A stretch of DNA of 64,000 bases from contig CP036163.1 in the NCBI GenBank assembly GCA_019056595.1, positions 4,340,001 to 4,404,000 of the forward strand, in the 5' to 3' direction. The stretch is from Pectobacterium atrosepticum (GTDB lineage: Bacteria; Pseudomonadota; Gammaproteobacteria; Enterobacterales; Enterobacteriaceae). Positions 38,635-50,293 of the stretch are shown here, one piece after another. Positions within the stretch are counted from its first letter, which is position 1. Each line of letters opens with the position of its first letter. The notes below the pieces were generated by a model. The model made no database searches, was not told the DNA's origin, and was given only the letters and a program-made list of their open reading frames with translations. The position numbers were made by a program, and so were the translations under genes.

Positions 38635-39033
38635 TTAGCGGCTGATGATCGAAGGCATGTCGCCGCTAAAAATTTGTATCACCTCCTGATCGGTAAGCGG
38701 CACATTTTTGCTACATACATAAATATGCTTTCCTTGCGGGCTGATACTTTTGGCTAGCTCAATATAGCTGGCAAATTCTACCTGACTATGGCCACCTTCA
38801 TTCATCTCCATGGCATGGATGATGACGTTGTGTGAGCAGAACAGATCGATCAGTCGTTTAGCCGCTACCTTGCGTGCAAGTCGATCCAATAGTTTCATCG
38901 CAGGAATCATCTGCCCGAGCAGTAAGCGCGTGGTTGTAAAAGGCACTTCTGATTGCTCGGTCAGCTCTTTTTTAGTGTCCACGTTTCTGACGGTCAGGGT
39001 ATCGCGATATATTCTGATATAGAGGCTGGCCAT
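38635..39033 (-). CDS. Conserved-looking hypothetical protein
   Basis: 132 residues, cytoplasmic, no signal peptide or membrane span. It begins MASLYIRIYRDTLTVRNVDT and has two regions: a basic helix-rich middle (about 45-65, MKLLDRLARKVAAKRLIDLF) and a C-terminal part with YVCSKNVPLTDQEVIQIF. No family is recognised. The start of the chain faintly recalls the first strands of actin-fold proteins such as MreB, but this is only an impression. The ATG at 39033 has AAGGAG nine bases upstream; a TTG nine codons earlier is less likely. It converges with the yqgA-like gene. Confidence 0.7.
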   Translation of the reverse strand: MASLYIRIYRDTLTVRNVDTKKELTEQSEVPFTTTRLLLGQMIPAMKLLDRLARKVAAKRLIDLFCSHNVIIHAMEMNEGGHSQVEFASYIELAKSISPQGKHIYVCSKNVPLTDQEVIQIFSGDMPSIISR

Positions 39034-39248
39034 GCCATTTCTCTCCTTGTCTCTCTCCAACTGATAATACGACCCACGCGTTTCACCTTATTATTTTAAG
39101 CATAGTAAACAAAGTGGTGGGTTTTTTGGAAAAAACACCGCGACTTTAGGGCGTGTTTTCGGTATTTTGTTTAGGATAAAAAACTCCGATGCTGATAGTA
39201 GACCAGTATCAGGTGTTACAATCCGAGTTGTCATCGTGGAAATCCATA

Positions 39249-40310
39249 ATGAATATCCTTTTTGATAGCAATGAGACTATTTATCCCTTTCCGCCGAAGC
39301 CTAGACCCTTATCGGTTGATGCAAAACAGCACTATCGTAGCAGGATAAAGACGCTACTGCGGGAAAGAAACGCTGTCATGGTCGCGCACTATTATACCGA
39401 TCCTGAAATTCAGGCGCTGGCTGAAGAAACGGGCGGCTGCGTAGCGGATTCGCTAGAAATGGCGCGATTTGGTAGCACTCATTCGGCATCGACGCTGCTG
39501 GTGGCGGGAGTCCGCTTTATGGGGGAAACCGCCAAGATACTCAATCCGGAAAAGACGATTCTGATGCCCACGCTGGAAGCTGAATGCTCGCTCGATCTCG
39601 GTTGCCCCATCGATGCGTTCAGCCGTTTTTGCGACGCGCATCCGGACAGGACCGTGGTGGTGTATGCCAATACTTCCGCGGCAGTAAAGGCGCGTGCAGA
39701 TTGGGTTGTCACATCCAGCATCGCGGTAGAGTTGATCGAGCATCTGGATAGCCTGGGAGAAAAGATTATCTGGGCACCGGATCGCCATCTGGGGAGCTAT
39801 GTACAAAAGCAGACGGGTGCAGATGTCTTGTGCTGGCAAGGTGCGTGCATTGTACATGACGAGTTTAAAACGCAGGCGCTGCAACGCATGAAGATTCTGT
39901 ACCCCGATGCGGCAATTTTGGTTCATCCGGAGTCGCCGCAGAGCGTGGTAGAGATGGCTGACGCGGTTGGGTCAACCAGCCAGCTGATTCAAGCGGCGAA
40001 AACGCTGCCACAGCGTGAACTGATTGTCGCAACCGATCGCGGTATTTTCTACAAGATGCAGCAGGCCTGCCCGGAGAAAACATTGCTGGAAGCGCCGACC
40101 GCGGGCGAAGGGGCAACCTGTCGCAGCTGTGCGCACTGCCCATGGATGGCAATGAATGGACTGGAGGCGATTGCTAACGGTCTGGAGCAAGGTGGTCATG
40201 CCCATGAGATTCATGTTGATGCCGCTTTGCGAGAAGGCGCGCTAATCCCGTTGAATCGCATGCTGGATTTTGCTGCTTCGCTAAAATTACGTGTGAAAGG
40301 GAATGCCTGA
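39249..40310 (+). CDS. nadA: Quinolinate synthase A
   Basis: 353-residue [4Fe-4S] enzyme that makes quinolinate from iminoaspartate and dihydroxyacetone phosphate in NAD synthesis. Cluster Cys residues are in [19 protein letters not shown] and [10 protein letters not shown]. The frame is open 20 codons upstream, but the ATG at 39249 ([14 protein letters not shown]) aligns with E. coli NadA; its ribosome site is weak. Two half-sites resembling NadR boxes, TAAACA at 39106 and TGTTTA at 39168, lie upstream but are not a full palindrome. Confidence 0.96.
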   Translation: MNILFDSNETIYPFPPKPRPLSVDAKQHYRSRIKTLLRERNAVMVAHYYTDPEIQALAEETGGCVADSLEMARFGSTHSASTLLVAGVRFMGETAKILNPEKTILMPTLEAECSLDLGCPIDAFSRFCDAHPDRTVVVYANTSAAVKARADWVVTSSIAVELIEHLDSLGEKIIWAPDRHLGSYVQKQTGADVLCWQGACIVHDEFKTQALQRMKILYPDAAILVHPESPQSVVEMADAVGSTSQLIQAAKTLPQRELIVATDRGIFYKMQQACPEKTLLEAPTAGEGATCRSCAHCPWMAMNGLEAIANGLEQGGHAHEIHVDAALREGALIPLNRMLDFAASLKLRVKGNA

Positions 40311-40368
40311 CGGAGATCCAAGGCAGCTTGATAGCAGTTTCTTACAATAATTGAGACAGGGTGGTGAG

Positions 40369-41094
40369 ATGGATTTTTTTAGTACCAGTAATATTTTAAT
40401 TCATATCCCTTTGGGCAAAGGGGGATACGACCTTTCCTGGATTGAGGCGATAGGTACGCTATTTGGCTTGCTGTGTATCTGGTTCGCGAGTCAGGAAAAA
40501 AATATCAACTATCTGTTTGGGTTGATTAACGTCACGCTGTTTGCCGTGATTTTTTTCCAGATTCAGCTGTACGCCAGCTTATTGCTACAAATTTTCTTCT
40601 TTGCCGCCAATATTTATGGCTGGTACGCCTGGACGCGTAAGACAGATGCACAGGAAGTCGAGTTACGCATTCGCTGGCTACCGGTGCAGAAACTCATTGG
40701 CTGGTCGGTAGCCTGCGTTGTCGCGATTGGCTTGATGACGTTCTACATCGATGCGGTGTTTGCCGTGCTAACGCGTATCGCTGTTTCCTGCATGCAGGGG
40801 CTTGGGTTGACGGTACAAATGCCGAACCTTCAGCCGGATGCATTCCCATTCTGGGATTCCACCATGATGGTGTTGTCGATTGTGGCGATGATCCTGATGA
40901 CGCGTAAATACGTCGAGAACTGGCTGCTGTGGGTGGTGATTGATGTGATAAGCGTGGTGATTTTTGCTTATCAGGGCGTGTATGCGATGGCGGTAGAATA
41001 CGCGATCCTGACGCTGATTGCCCTGAACGGCTCTTGGCTGTGGATTAAGAGCGCGAAGGAAAATCGCGTCAGCGCGGTTTCAAACGGCGTGTAA
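40369..41094 (+). CDS. pnuC: Nicotinamide riboside transporter PnuC
   Basis: 241-residue inner-membrane protein with about seven spans that takes up nicotinamide riboside for NAD salvage. It starts MDFFSTSNILIHIPLGKGGY and contains QIFFFAANIYGWYAWTRKTD and the substrate-region WENW-like KYVENWLLWVVIDVISV. A GGTGG precedes the ATG at 40369; an ATG six codons earlier is less likely. It follows nadA by 58 bases, an operon of de novo and salvage NAD supply as in E. coli. Confidence 0.95.
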   Translation: MDFFSTSNILIHIPLGKGGYDLSWIEAIGTLFGLLCIWFASQEKNINYLFGLINVTLFAVIFFQIQLYASLLLQIFFFAANIYGWYAWTRKTDAQEVELRIRWLPVQKLIGWSVACVVAIGLMTFYIDAVFAVLTRIAVSCMQGLGLTVQMPNLQPDAFPFWDSTMMVLSIVAMILMTRKYVENWLLWVVIDVISVVIFAYQGVYAMAVEYAILTLIALNGSWLWIKSAKENRVSAVSNGV

Positions 41095-41101
41095 TCCAAA
41101 C

Positions 41102-42064
41102 TTAATGCTTGTGGTGATGGCCCTCTGCATCATGCTTTTCACCATCATGAATAGCCAGATGATGGTTTTCCTGATGAAAAGAGCAGTGGTCATCATCACA
41201 ACGTTGATATTCCATCTGAATTGTCGCGTGTTCAATCTGGTAATGCTTCAGTAAGTATTCCTGAATACGTCTTAGCAGCGCATCGTGATCGTGAGGCGGC
41301 ACCACCTGTGCATGCAGCGTCATCATAGGTTTTTCGCCAACCTGCCATAAATGAACATGGTGGATGTTCCTGACCTCGGGAATATTCAGCGTCACATCTT
41401 TCTGTAGTGCCTCAACGCTGAGCTGGCTCGGTGTGCCTTCCAACAGTTCGTGAATACTCTCTTTTAATAGCGCCCAGGCGCTACGCAACACCAGACATGA
41501 CACCAAAATAGAGAGTATCGGGTCGATAGGCGTCCAGTTGGTATAAAGGATGATGATAGCGGCAGCAATCGCACCAACGGACCCTAATAGATCGCCCAGC
41601 ACATGTAGGGCCGCCGCGCGGACGTTAATATTTTTTTCTTCGCTACCGTGGTGTAACAGCCAAAACGCCACGATGTTTGCCAGTAACCCGGCAATGGCGA
41701 CAAGCAGCATCGGGACGCCAGCAACGGGTTGAGGGTCATAGAAGCGTTGAATCGCTTCCCAGAAGATAAAGGCAGTAATCAGTATCAACGTTAGCGCGTT
41801 CACAAAGGCGGCAAGGGTAGTGAGCCGCAGATAACCAAAGGTATGGCGCGCATTCGGTTTACGCTGTGCGAAACGCACGGCGACAAGCGCGACGAACAGC
41901 GCAGCGGCGTCGGTCAGCATATGGCCTGCATCCGCGAGCAGCGCCAGGGAGCCGGACAGCAGGCCACCAATGACCTCTGCCACCATAAACGTGGCGGTAA
42001 TGATAAACGCGGCCAGCAGACGTTTACTGTTGCCTGATTCCGTGTGGCTGTGGTTGTGTGCCAT
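41102..42064 (-). CDS. zitB: Zinc efflux transporter ZitB (cation diffusion facilitator)
   Basis: 320-residue CDF exporter with six membrane spans that moves Zn2+ out of the cytoplasm in exchange for protons. Metal-site motif [14 protein letters not shown] lies in span 2, with the matching [15 protein letters not shown] in span 5. The His-rich N-terminus (MAHNHSHTE) and C-terminus (DAEGHHHKH) are typical. It converges with pnuC, leaving 7 bases between stops. Confidence 0.95.
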   Translation of the reverse strand: MAHNHSHTESGNSKRLLAAFIITATFMVAEVIGGLLSGSLALLADAGHMLTDAAALFVALVAVRFAQRKPNARHTFGYLRLTTLAAFVNALTLILITAFIFWEAIQRFYDPQPVAGVPMLLVAIAGLLANIVAFWLLHHGSEEKNINVRAAALHVLGDLLGSVGAIAAAIIILYTNWTPIDPILSILVSCLVLRSAWALLKESIHELLEGTPSQLSVEALQKDVTLNIPEVRNIHHVHLWQVGEKPMMTLHAQVVPPHDHDALLRRIQEYLLKHYQIEHATIQMEYQRCDDDHCSFHQENHHLAIHDGEKHDAEGHHHKH

Positions 42065-42359
42065 AAATCATCCTGAGTTGCGGTTTTATCCCACTTTACT
42101 GAAACCCACAGAGAAAACCTATCCTGTGATTCTCCGACCCGTCAACTGGGCTATTTTCTGGTGAAAATAGGACGGATGCGGCATCTGAGAGCATTTGATC
42201 GCGTAAATTCCACTGATTTCAGCGCCCTGATAACACCAGCTTGACATATAATAATCAATCTTCAATATGAAAAATCCCGTTTCTCAGGCTGCCCGCTCTG
42301 GTGGGATGGCGCGTATTGGATGGGGCTAACATACCGTTTCGGAACCGATGGATTTATTT

Positions 42360-43415
42360 ATGAATTACCAAAATGATGATTTAAGAATTAAAGAGATTAA
42401 TGAACTTTTGCCGCCGGTTGCTTTGCTAGAAAAGTTTCCAGCCACGGAGAAGGCCGCGGAAACGGTATCGTTCGCGCGTACAGCCATCCATAAAATTCTT
42501 AACGGCAATGATGACCGCCTGCTGGTGGTGATTGGTCCTTGCTCGATCCACGACACGAAAGCCGCGAAAGAGTATGCCGCACGTCTGCTGACGCTGCGTA
42601 GCGAGCTGAGCGACGATCTGGAAGTGGTCATGCGGGTTTATTTTGAAAAACCACGCACCACGATTGGCTGGAAAGGGCTAATCAACGATCCGCACATGGA
42701 TAATAGTTTCCAGATCAACGATGGTCTACGCATTGCGCGCCAGCTGCTGCTGGAAATTAACGATACCGGTTTACCTGCTGCGGGTGAATTCCTGGATATG
42801 ATTACTCCGCAATACCTGGCGGATCTGATGAGCTGGGGCGCTATTGGCGCACGTACTACAGAATCTCAGGTACACCGTGAATTAGCGTCTGGCCTGTCAT
42901 GTCCTGTGGGCTTTAAAAACGGCACTGACGGCACGATCAAAGTAGCGATTGATGCGATCAACGCAGCCAGTGCGCCGCACTGCTTCCTGTCTGTCACCAA
43001 ATGGGGACATTCGGCTATCGTGAATACCAGTGGTAACAACGATTGCCACATCATTCTGCGTGGTGGTAAAACGCCGAACTATAGCGCTGAGCACGTTAAA
43101 GACGTGAAAATTGGCTTGGAAAAAGCGGGCCTGACACCGCAGGTCATGATCGATTTCAGCCATGCGAACAGCAGCAAGCAGTTCAAAAAGCAGATGGAAG
43201 TCTGTACTGATGTCTGTGGGCAGATCGCACAGGGTGAAAAAGCGATTATGGGCGTGATGGTGGAAAGCCATCTGGTTGAAGGCAACCAGAATCTGGAAAG
43301 CGGCGAACCTCTGGTTTATGGCCGTAGCGTTACCGATGCCTGTATTAGCTGGGAAGACACAGAATCACTGTTGCGCCAGTTAGCGTCTGCTGTACGAGAG
43401 CGCCGCAATAAGTAA
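42360..43415 (+). CDS. aroG: 3-deoxy-7-phosphoheptulonate synthase, Phe-sensitive type
   Basis: 351-residue DAHP synthase, first step of the shikimate pathway. Motifs VIGPCSIHD, YFEKPRTTIGWKGLINDP, GARTTESQVHRELASGLS and DFSHANSSKQ are present. The ATG at 42360 (MNYQNDDLRI) matches the E. coli AroG start; an ATG four codons earlier is an alternative since neither has a strong ribosome site. The 295-base gap to zitB holds the divergent promoters. No convincing TyrR box was seen. Confidence 0.96.
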   Translation: MNYQNDDLRIKEINELLPPVALLEKFPATEKAAETVSFARTAIHKILNGNDDRLLVVIGPCSIHDTKAAKEYAARLLTLRSELSDDLEVVMRVYFEKPRTTIGWKGLINDPHMDNSFQINDGLRIARQLLLEINDTGLPAAGEFLDMITPQYLADLMSWGAIGARTTESQVHRELASGLSCPVGFKNGTDGTIKVAIDAINAASAPHCFLSVTKWGHSAIVNTSGNNDCHIILRGGKTPNYSAEHVKDVKIGLEKAGLTPQVMIDFSHANSSKQFKKQMEVCTDVCGQIAQGEKAIMGVMVESHLVEGNQNLESGEPLVYGRSVTDACISWEDTESLLRQLASAVRERRNK

Positions 43416-43446
43416 CATCGAATAGCGTGACAGATAGCGGACAATA

Positions 43447-43472
43447 AAAAACTCGGCGATTGCCGAGTTTTT
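43447..43472. terminator. Bidirectional terminator between aroG and gpmA
   Basis: AAAAACTCGGC-GATT-GCCGAGTTTTT: an 11-base stem with A-run and T-run giving termination for both converging genes. Confidence 0.92.
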
Positions 43473-43489
43473 CTCATTTCAAAGGTAAA

Positions 43490-44242
43490 TTACTTCGCTT
43501 TACCCTGATTCGCTACTGCGGCAGCTTTTGCGGCGATTTCGTCCGCGTTGCCCAGGTAGTAACGTTTGATTGGCTTGAAGTTCTCGTCGAACTCATATAC
43601 CAACGGCACGCCAGTTGGGATATTCAGTTCCAGAATTTCGTCTTCGCCCATGTTGTCCAGATATTTCACCAGTGCACGCAGTGAGTTACCGTGAGCTGCG
43701 ACGATGACGCGCTCACCGCTCTTGATACGTGGCAGGATGGTTTCGGTCCAGTAAGGCACAACACGTTCGATGGTCAGCGCTAGGCTTTCAGTCTGTGGCA
43801 GCTCTTTGTCGCTCAGAGAAGCGTAACGCGGATCGTGGCCCGGGAAACGTTCGTCATCACGCGTCAACTCTGGAGGTGTGATTGCGAAACCACGGCGCCA
43901 TTGTTTAACCTGCTCATCACCGTATTTCTCAGCGGTTTCTGCTTTGTTCAGACCCTGTAATGCACCGTAGTGGCGCTCATTCAGTTTCCAGGATTTCTCA
44001 ACTGGCAACCAGGCTTGATCCAGCTCGTCCAGTACGCTCCACAGTGTGTGAATGGCACGTTTCAGCACGGAGGTATACGCGAAATCAAAGGCAAAACCTT
44101 CGTCTTTCAGCAACTGACCTGCGGCTTTGGCTTCTGAACGGCCCTTTTCGGACAGATCAACATCGTACCAGCCTGTGAAGCGGTTTTCGTTGTTCCACTG
44201 GCTCTCACCGTGTCTTACCAGTACTAGCTTAGTTACAGCCAT
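43490..44242 (-). CDS. gpmA: 2,3-bisphosphoglycerate-dependent phosphoglycerate mutase
   Basis: 250-residue glycolytic enzyme interconverting 3- and 2-phosphoglycerate through a phosphohistidine. The catalytic motif [10 protein letters not shown] holds His11, the second His is in [10 protein letters not shown], and [20 protein letters not shown] is the family block. The frame is open 25 codons upstream, but the ATG at 44242, after AAGGAG, gives exactly the E. coli length. Confidence 0.98.
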   Translation of the reverse strand: MAVTKLVLVRHGESQWNNENRFTGWYDVDLSEKGRSEAKAAGQLLKDEGFAFDFAYTSVLKRAIHTLWSVLDELDQAWLPVEKSWKLNERHYGALQGLNKAETAEKYGDEQVKQWRRGFAITPPELTRDDERFPGHDPRYASLSDKELPQTESLALTIERVVPYWTETILPRIKSGERVIVAAHGNSLRALVKYLDNMGEDEILELNIPTGVPLVYEFDENFKPIKRYYLGNADEIAAKAAAVANQGKAK

Positions 44243-44379
44243 AGCTAAACTCCTTCCTATCCTAAGATTTCTGTGATAACTGATTTCATTATAGGGGGGG
44301 AGAACGGTTATCGGCAATCGATAGTCGATGGCAGGCGTGATTTATCCGCAGGTTATTTGCGTAAAATCACGCTCTGGCT

Positions 44380-47300
44380 TTACCGTTTCAGCAAACCGGA
44401 ATCTCCCTTGTGCAATAATAGATAAACCGCTGGAATCACCAGCATTGACAGCAGAGGGGCACTAACCATTCCGCCTATCATCGGCGCGGCGATCCGCTGC
44501 ATTATTTCGGAGCCGCTACCGCCTCCCCACATGATGGGAAGCAGCCCCGCCATAATCGTTGCCACGGTCATCATTTTCGGTCGCACGCGCAGAACCGCCC
44601 CTTCGTGGATGGCATCCATTAGCTGCTGGCGCGAAAGCGCCTGACCCGCCACGCGGTGCTTTTCTACCGCATGGTTAAGGTACAGCAGCATGATGACGCC
44701 AAATTCCGCCGACACACCTGCCAGTGCAATAAAGCCCACCGCACCGGCGACAGAAAGATTATAGCCGAGGATATAGAGTAGCCAGACGCCGCCAATGAGC
44801 GCGAAGGGTAAGGTTGCCATAATCAGCAGTGCATCTTTGATGCGGTTGAAGGTGATATACAGCAGCACAAAAATGATCAGCAGCGTAAAGGGCACGACAA
44901 CTTTCATTTTCTCCGTGGCGCGCTCCAGATATTCAAACTGACCGGACCAGCTTAACGACACGCCCTCTGGCAGCGTGATCTGCTGGGCGACGGCCTGCTG
45001 CATGTCGTCAACGGCGGATTTCAGGTCGCGACCGCGTAGATCGACATAAATCCAGTCCGACAGTCGACTGTTTTCGCTTTTCAGCATGGGCGGCCCTTCG
45101 CTGACGCGAACATCGGCCAGTTCTGCCAGCGTGACTCTGCTGCCATTGGCCGTCACGATGGGCAGGTCGCGCAATTTTTGCAGCGAATCGCGTAACTCAC
45201 GTGGGTAGCGGATGTTGATGGGATAACGCTGGCGGCCTTCAATGGTTTCGCCGATGTTTTGCCCACCGATTAGCGTAGCGACCACAGACTGAAGTTCTTC
45301 GACGGACACGCCATAGCGCGCGGCGCGTTGACGATCGATATCAATATCGATATAGCGCCCGCCCGCCAGCCTTTCCGCCAGCGCAGATGTCACACCCGGA
45401 ACCTGTTTTACCACCTGCTCGATTTGCGCGGCGGTACGTTCGATATCCTCCAGATTGTTTCCGTTAACCTTAATGCCCACCGGACTTTTAATACCGGTGG
45501 CCAGCATGTCCAGACGGTTACGGATAGGGGGGACCCACACGTTGGCGATGCCCGGTAGGTTGACGGTACGATCCAATTCGGCAACCAGCTTGTCCATGGT
45601 CATGCCCTCACGCCACTGATCGCGTGGTTTCAGCCTGATCGTGCTTTCCAGCATGGTTAGTGGTGCAGGGTCAGTCGCCGTGTCGGCTCGGCCCGCTTTG
45701 CCGAAAACCGACTCGACTTCGGGCACGGTTTTAATCAACCTGTCCGTTTGTTGCAGCAGTCGGCCAGCTTCCCGTGCGGAGATGCCGGGCAGGGTAGAAG
45801 GCATATACAGCAGGTCGCCCTCATCCAGCGGCGGCATAAATTCGCTTCCCAAACGGCTGAGCGGAAATAGCGTCAGTAGCAATAGCAGGCCGGAAACCAG
45901 CAGCGTGGTCTTCGGGTAGCTCAGCACTTTTTGCAGTACGGGATGATAGAGCGCGATCAGCCAACGGTTAATCGGATTCGCCTGCTCGTCCGGTATTTTG
46001 CCGCGTACGAAATACCCCATTAACACCGGCACCAGCGTAATCCCTAATCCGGCGGCGACGGCCATGGCATAGGTTTTGGTAAAGGCCAGCGGTGAAAACA
46101 TGCGACCTTCCTGCGCCTCCAGTGAGAACACCGGCACAAACGACAACGTAATGATTAGCAGACTGCAAAACAGCGCGGGACCCACTTCTACCGCCGCCCG
46201 TTCTGCCAACTGCCACCACTCGTTATTCTGCGGCTGTTTTCCTGGGTTTTCATGCCGCCACTGTTCAATGACTTTATGCATGTTCTCTATCATCACGATG
46301 GCAGCATCCACCATGGCACCGATGGCAATCGCGATACCGCCCAACGACATGATGTTAGCGTTCACCCCCTGATAACGCATGATGATAAAGGCCCCCAGAA
46401 TCCCCAGCGGCAGGCTGATAATGGCCACCAGCGCCGAACGGAAGTGAAACAGGAACAGGGCGCAGATGACGGCGACGACGGCAAACTCTTCCAGTAGTTT
46501 GAAGCTAAGCGTGTCGATAGCGTGTTCAATCAGCTGCGAGCGATCGTAGGTTGGGACGATCTCCACGCCTGCTGGCAGGCTTTTTTGTATTTCCCGTAAT
46601 CGTGCTTTGACGGCGTGCAGTGTATTCAGCGCGTTTTTTCCATAGCGCATAACGATAATGCCGCCAGCCACTTCGCCTTCGCCATTCAGTTCGGCGATGC
46701 CGCGCCGCATCTCCGGTCCTTCTCTGAGCGTGGCGACATCCTGCAATAGCACAGGAATACCGTTGCGGGTGGTAATCACCACGTGGTTAAAGTCTTGTGC
46801 AGTTTTCAGGTAACCGGTGGTTCGTACCATGTACTCGGCTTCACCCAACTCCAGCACGGAACCGCCATTTTCCTGATTCGCTGCCTGAACGGCAGTGACG
46901 ATCTGCTGATGGGTGATGCCCTGCGTCCGCATGCGCTCTGGATCGACGACGATCTGATATTGTTTGACCATGCCGCCCACGCTGGCGACTTCCGCCACAT
47001 CGGGAACGGTTTTCAGCTCATACTTCAACAGCCAATCCTGAAAGCCGCGCAGATCGGCCAGACTGTATTTGCCGCTGCGATCAACCAGTGCGTATTCGTA
47101 GATCCAGCCGACGCCGGTGGCATCCGGGCCGAGCGAGGTTTTGGCCTCGGCAGGCAGGCTGGATTGCACCTGACTGAGATATTCCAGTACGCGAGAGCGT
47201 GCCCAGTAAGGATCGGTGCCATCTTCAAACAGCACATAGACGTAGGCGTCACCGAACATGGAAAAGCCCCGTACCGTTTTGGCACCTGGTACAGAAAGCA

Positions 47301-47517
47301 TGGTGGTCGTCAGCGGGTAGGTCACCTGATTTTCTACGACCTGTGGCGCTTTACCCGGATAGCTGACGCGAATGATGACCTGTACGTCAGACAAATCGGG
47401 CAGGGCATCCAGCGGCGTTTTTTGCAGAGAAAGCAGGCCCCACGTCGCCATGAACAGCGCCGCCAGTAGAACCAGCAGACGGTTTTTGAGCGACCAGCGA
47501 ATCACGTAGGCAATCAT
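44380..47517 (-). CDS. cusA: CusA-type heavy-metal efflux RND pump
   Basis: 1045-residue inner-membrane pump of the HME-RND family exporting Cu(I)/Ag(I) through a tripartite complex. It begins [20 protein letters not shown], with the family motifs [20 protein letters not shown] and [12 protein letters not shown], and periplasmic Met residues expected for Cu binding. Proton-relay region [16 protein letters not shown] is intact. The start overlaps the cusB stop by 4 bases (ATGA). Confidence 0.93.
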   Translation of the reverse strand: MIAYVIRWSLKNRLLVLLAALFMATWGLLSLQKTPLDALPDLSDVQVIIRVSYPGKAPQVVENQVTYPLTTTMLSVPGAKTVRGFSMFGDAYVYVLFEDGTDPYWARSRVLEYLSQVQSSLPAEAKTSLGPDATGVGWIYEYALVDRSGKYSLADLRGFQDWLLKYELKTVPDVAEVASVGGMVKQYQIVVDPERMRTQGITHQQIVTAVQAANQENGGSVLELGEAEYMVRTTGYLKTAQDFNHVVITTRNGIPVLLQDVATLREGPEMRRGIAELNGEGEVAGGIIVMRYGKNALNTLHAVKARLREIQKSLPAGVEIVPTYDRSQLIEHAIDTLSFKLLEEFAVVAVICALFLFHFRSALVAIISLPLGILGAFIIMRYQGVNANIMSLGGIAIAIGAMVDAAIVMIENMHKVIEQWRHENPGKQPQNNEWWQLAERAAVEVGPALFCSLLIITLSFVPVFSLEAQEGRMFSPLAFTKTYAMAVAAGLGITLVPVLMGYFVRGKIPDEQANPINRWLIALYHPVLQKVLSYPKTTLLVSGLLLLLTLFPLSRLGSEFMPPLDEGDLLYMPSTLPGISAREAGRLLQQTDRLIKTVPEVESVFGKAGRADTATDPAPLTMLESTIRLKPRDQWREGMTMDKLVAELDRTVNLPGIANVWVPPIRNRLDMLATGIKSPVGIKVNGNNLEDIERTAAQIEQVVKQVPGVTSALAERLAGGRYIDIDIDRQRAARYGVSVEELQSVVATLIGGQNIGETIEGRQRYPINIRYPRELRDSLQKLRDLPIVTANGSRVTLAELADVRVSEGPPMLKSENSRLSDWIYVDLRGRDLKSAVDDMQQAVAQQITLPEGVSLSWSGQFEYLERATEKMKVVVPFTLLIIFVLLYITFNRIKDALLIMATLPFALIGGVWLLYILGYNLSVAGAVGFIALAGVSAEFGVIMLLYLNHAVEKHRVAGQALSRQQLMDAIHEGAVLRVRPKMMTVATIMAGLLPIMWGGGSGSEIMQRIAAPMIGGMVSAPLLSMLVIPAVYLLLHKGDSGLLKR

Positions 47518-49025
47518 GGGTGACCTCCATGTCCGGCATGCGGATCGTCAGCGGGTAAAAAATGCAGAACGTGAATCCCGCTATCGTCCATGTTGAACTG
47601 GAAACTGACAGTGCTACCGATCCCCACACCCTGTGGCAGCCCTGACGATGGCAGCGTGAAATCCATCGTCATTGGCGACCAATTGAGCGCCGGAACGGCT
47701 TCATGCTCAATGGTGACCTGATTGCCGTTTATTGCTTTGAGCACTCCCTGCGTTTGATAACCAACGGGAGCGGCGGGCGTTGCCGATGTTGTTGAGGATA
47801 TCGATGTGTCAGCATCAAATTGTGGTAGGGCGCTGCGCAGGCTGGCTTCGGAGTCAATCAGGAATTGACCGGAGGTGACCACGTTGTCGCCTTCTTTCAG
47901 CCCATCAATGATTTCTACCCAGTCGCCCAACGATGCGCCCGCGGTGACGCGGCGCGGGGTGAAATGGCCGCTACCGTCGCTCAGCAAGACACGATTTTGG
48001 CTACCGCTGACTAACAAGGCTTCCTGTGGGATCGCCAGACGCGGTTGTGCCTGAGTGTGAGAGCGTTGGACCGTCAGGTACATGCCGGGTTTGAGCTGCT
48101 GTTGCGGGTTATCCAGCACGACGCGTGCTTTTAACGTGCGCGTAGTGCTATCCAACACGGGAAGCAGTTCGCTGATGCTGCCGTGGAAGGTTTTGCCCGG
48201 CCAGGCACTGCTGGTGGCGCTGATGTCGCTGCCGATCGTTAACTGTGCCGCCTGCGCCTCGGGATAATCGACATCTACCCACACTGGGTTCAGGCTGGCA
48301 AGCTCGAATAACGACTGGGCAGGGTTCAACTGCATGCCCTGCCGCACCTCCAGCTTATTAACGTAGCCATCTACCGGCGCGGTAATCGCAATCCTGTCTT
48401 GCGGTTTACCACTACGCTCAACCTGTCGAATAATGGCTTCCGGCATGAATAGTAGCGCCAATCGCTGGCGAGCCGATTGGGTCAGTATTTCGTCGTCCAG
48501 TTGCCGTACTGCCAGATATTCGCGCTGTGCCGCCGCCCAGGTTGGGTTCCACAACGTGGCGAGCGTCTCACCTTTCTTCACCTGCTGTTGCAGTGCATTG
48601 ACCGTGAGTTTCTCGACAATGCCGCCGCTAGGCGCGACCAGCGTGTGTAATCCGCGTTCGTTGAGCACGACGGTGCCATAGCCTGTGGTGCGGTCGGCAA
48701 GTTCGCGCATTTCCGCACGGGCTGTGCGAACGCCAAGATTTTGCTGCTGACGCGCGCTGACGGTGATTCCGCCGTCTTCCTGCACGTCATCGGCATAGCG
48801 GGGAATCAATTCCATATCCATAAATGGCGATTTTCCCGGTTTGTCGAAACGCTTGTCCGGCACCATTGGGTCGTACCAATAGAGTACGGATCGTTCTGGC
48901 TCGGCCGTAGAAGGCGAGTGCGGTGTTTGCTGTTTGCCAACCAGATAGCCCACGCCACCTGCACTGAGAATAGCCAGCGTCATCAGGCTAAGCATCAGTG
49001 ATTTTTTCATTACTATTTTAGTCAT
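47514..49025 (-). CDS. cusB: CusB-type efflux adaptor with a fused C-terminal CusF-like domain
   Basis: 503-residue periplasmic adaptor (membrane fusion protein). N-terminal membrane anchor, then the metal-adaptor motif [20 protein letters not shown], the lipoyl/barrel core and the beta-barrel. The last 80 residues (from about [20 protein letters not shown] through SPMTMDFTL to the end) form a CusF-like metallochaperone domain absent from E. coli CusB (about 407 residues). The ATG at 49025 overlaps the cusC stop (ATGA); an ATG at 49010 is possible. Confidence 0.9.
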   Translation of the reverse strand: MTKIVMKKSLMLSLMTLAILSAGGVGYLVGKQQTPHSPSTAEPERSVLYWYDPMVPDKRFDKPGKSPFMDMELIPRYADDVQEDGGITVSARQQQNLGVRTARAEMRELADRTTGYGTVVLNERGLHTLVAPSGGIVEKLTVNALQQQVKKGETLATLWNPTWAAAQREYLAVRQLDDEILTQSARQRLALLFMPEAIIRQVERSGKPQDRIAITAPVDGYVNKLEVRQGMQLNPAQSLFELASLNPVWVDVDYPEAQAAQLTIGSDISATSSAWPGKTFHGSISELLPVLDSTTRTLKARVVLDNPQQQLKPGMYLTVQRSHTQAQPRLAIPQEALLVSGSQNRVLLSDGSGHFTPRRVTAGASLGDWVEIIDGLKEGDNVVTSGQFLIDSEASLRSALPQFDADTSISSTTSATPAAPVGYQTQGVLKAINGNQVTIEHEAVPALNWSPMTMDFTLPSSGLPQGVGIGSTVSFQFNMDDSGIHVLHFLPADDPHAGHGGHP

Positions 49026-50281
49026 CGCGTAGGGCTTCCCTGTGGCGTTAGATAGCGGATAGCGGCCCAATATTGAGCCATTTCCCGTGCGGTATCCTGA
49101 ACGGCAATCCGGCTTTCGAGCAGCGCCCGGCGGGCATCCAGTACGGTGGAAAGATTACTGCTGCCGGATTGATACTGAGCCTGAATCAGTTTGATGCGCT
49201 GCTGTTGGAGGGGAAGAATCTCGTTGTTCTGACGCTGCCAGCGTGACTGCGCGGCTTGATATTGAGCAATCAGCGTATCGAGTTGCGCCTGATGTTCTCG
49301 TTCGGTGAGCAATACTCTGTCGCGCGCCTCCATGCTGCGCGATACGTCTGCGGCGTAGTCCTTATCCTGACGCTTAGATTTGAACAGCGGCAGATCGACT
49401 GTCACCATCATGCCCGCCATGTCATCGTAATCATCTCCACGCTTCGCGTAATAGACTTCAACATCGACATTAGGGATGGCGGCAACGGCTGACTGTGCGG
49501 AACGAGCCTGAGCTAACTCGGCTTCTCGCTGTGCCTGTTGCATTTCTGGATGCTGATGAATGGTGTTGCTCAACACATCCGGTGAAGCAGGTAGCCGTTC
49601 AAAGCGGGGAAGCTCGCCGTTTACATTGATATCTGCAATGCCGGTAAGCTGTACCAGCCGGGCATGTGCGATGCGGGTATCCCGCTCGGCATCGGCCTGT
49701 TTGTCCTGCATCGTTGCCAACGTCAGGCGGGCATCCAGCACGCTACTCGCTTCACTACCTGCCGCCACACTTGCTTTTTGTGAGGCGATCTGTCGCTGAC
49801 TTTCGGTGACCAGCGCTGTTACCTCGCTCAACGCTTTCTGTGAGAGCGCCAGATCCAGCCATGCCTGTGCCGTTTCCCGTTGCAGGCGAGCACGAATACT
49901 TTCGCTATTACTTTGCAGCGCATCGGCTTCTACCCGAATGGCCTGAGCTTTGCTATCACGCTTACGGCTGCTGACGTAGGTTTGCATGACGCCGATACGC
50001 TGCATAGTCATCCCTTCCCGCGTGAGTCGGCTACCGTTGTTGCCGCCCAATGGCAGGTTCTCGACGCCAAATTTTAGTTTAGGGTCGGGAAGCTGTGTGG
50101 CGGAGTCGGCCATGTTCTGTAGCGCATTAATCTGGTGTTGATTGGCTGACAGATCGGCGGAGTAACGTTCCGCTGCCTGTAAGGCCTGCTCAAGACTCAG
50201 ATCTGCCGCAAAAACGGCGGCAGGCAGCCACAGCAACATCGCCAGACACACGCGCGTGGCGTCGTGTTTGGATAAGTTCAT
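49022..50281 (-). CDS. cusC: TolC-family outer-membrane channel of the Cus system
   Basis: 419-residue outer-membrane efflux protein, two OEP repeats (about 40-215 and 230-410) that build the trimeric channel. The signal peptide ends VFAADLS and has no lipobox, unlike E. coli CusC, which is a lipoprotein; it is closer in style to CzcC-type channels. Its stop overlaps the cusB start. The gene lies 12 bases after cusF. Confidence 0.85.
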   Translation of the reverse strand: MNLSKHDATRVCLAMLLWLPAAVFAADLSLEQALQAAERYSADLSANQHQINALQNMADSATQLPDPKLKFGVENLPLGGNNGSRLTREGMTMQRIGVMQTYVSSRKRDSKAQAIRVEADALQSNSESIRARLQRETAQAWLDLALSQKALSEVTALVTESQRQIASQKASVAAGSEASSVLDARLTLATMQDKQADAERDTRIAHARLVQLTGIADINVNGELPRFERLPASPDVLSNTIHQHPEMQQAQREAELAQARSAQSAVAAIPNVDVEVYYAKRGDDYDDMAGMMVTVDLPLFKSKRQDKDYAADVSRSMEARDRVLLTEREHQAQLDTLIAQYQAAQSRWQRQNNEILPLQQQRIKLIQAQYQSGSSNLSTVLDARRALLESRIAVQDTAREMAQYWAAIRYLTPQGSPTR

Positions 50282-50293
50282 GATGTGCTCCGG

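Noticed and set aside
39101-39175. Full NadR operator before nadA
   Set aside because: Only separate half-sites (TAAACA, TGTTTA) are present, about 57 bases apart.
42065-42359. TyrR box upstream of aroG
   Set aside because: Only a partial likeness (GTAAA...TTTCAG with wrong spacing) to the TyrR palindrome.
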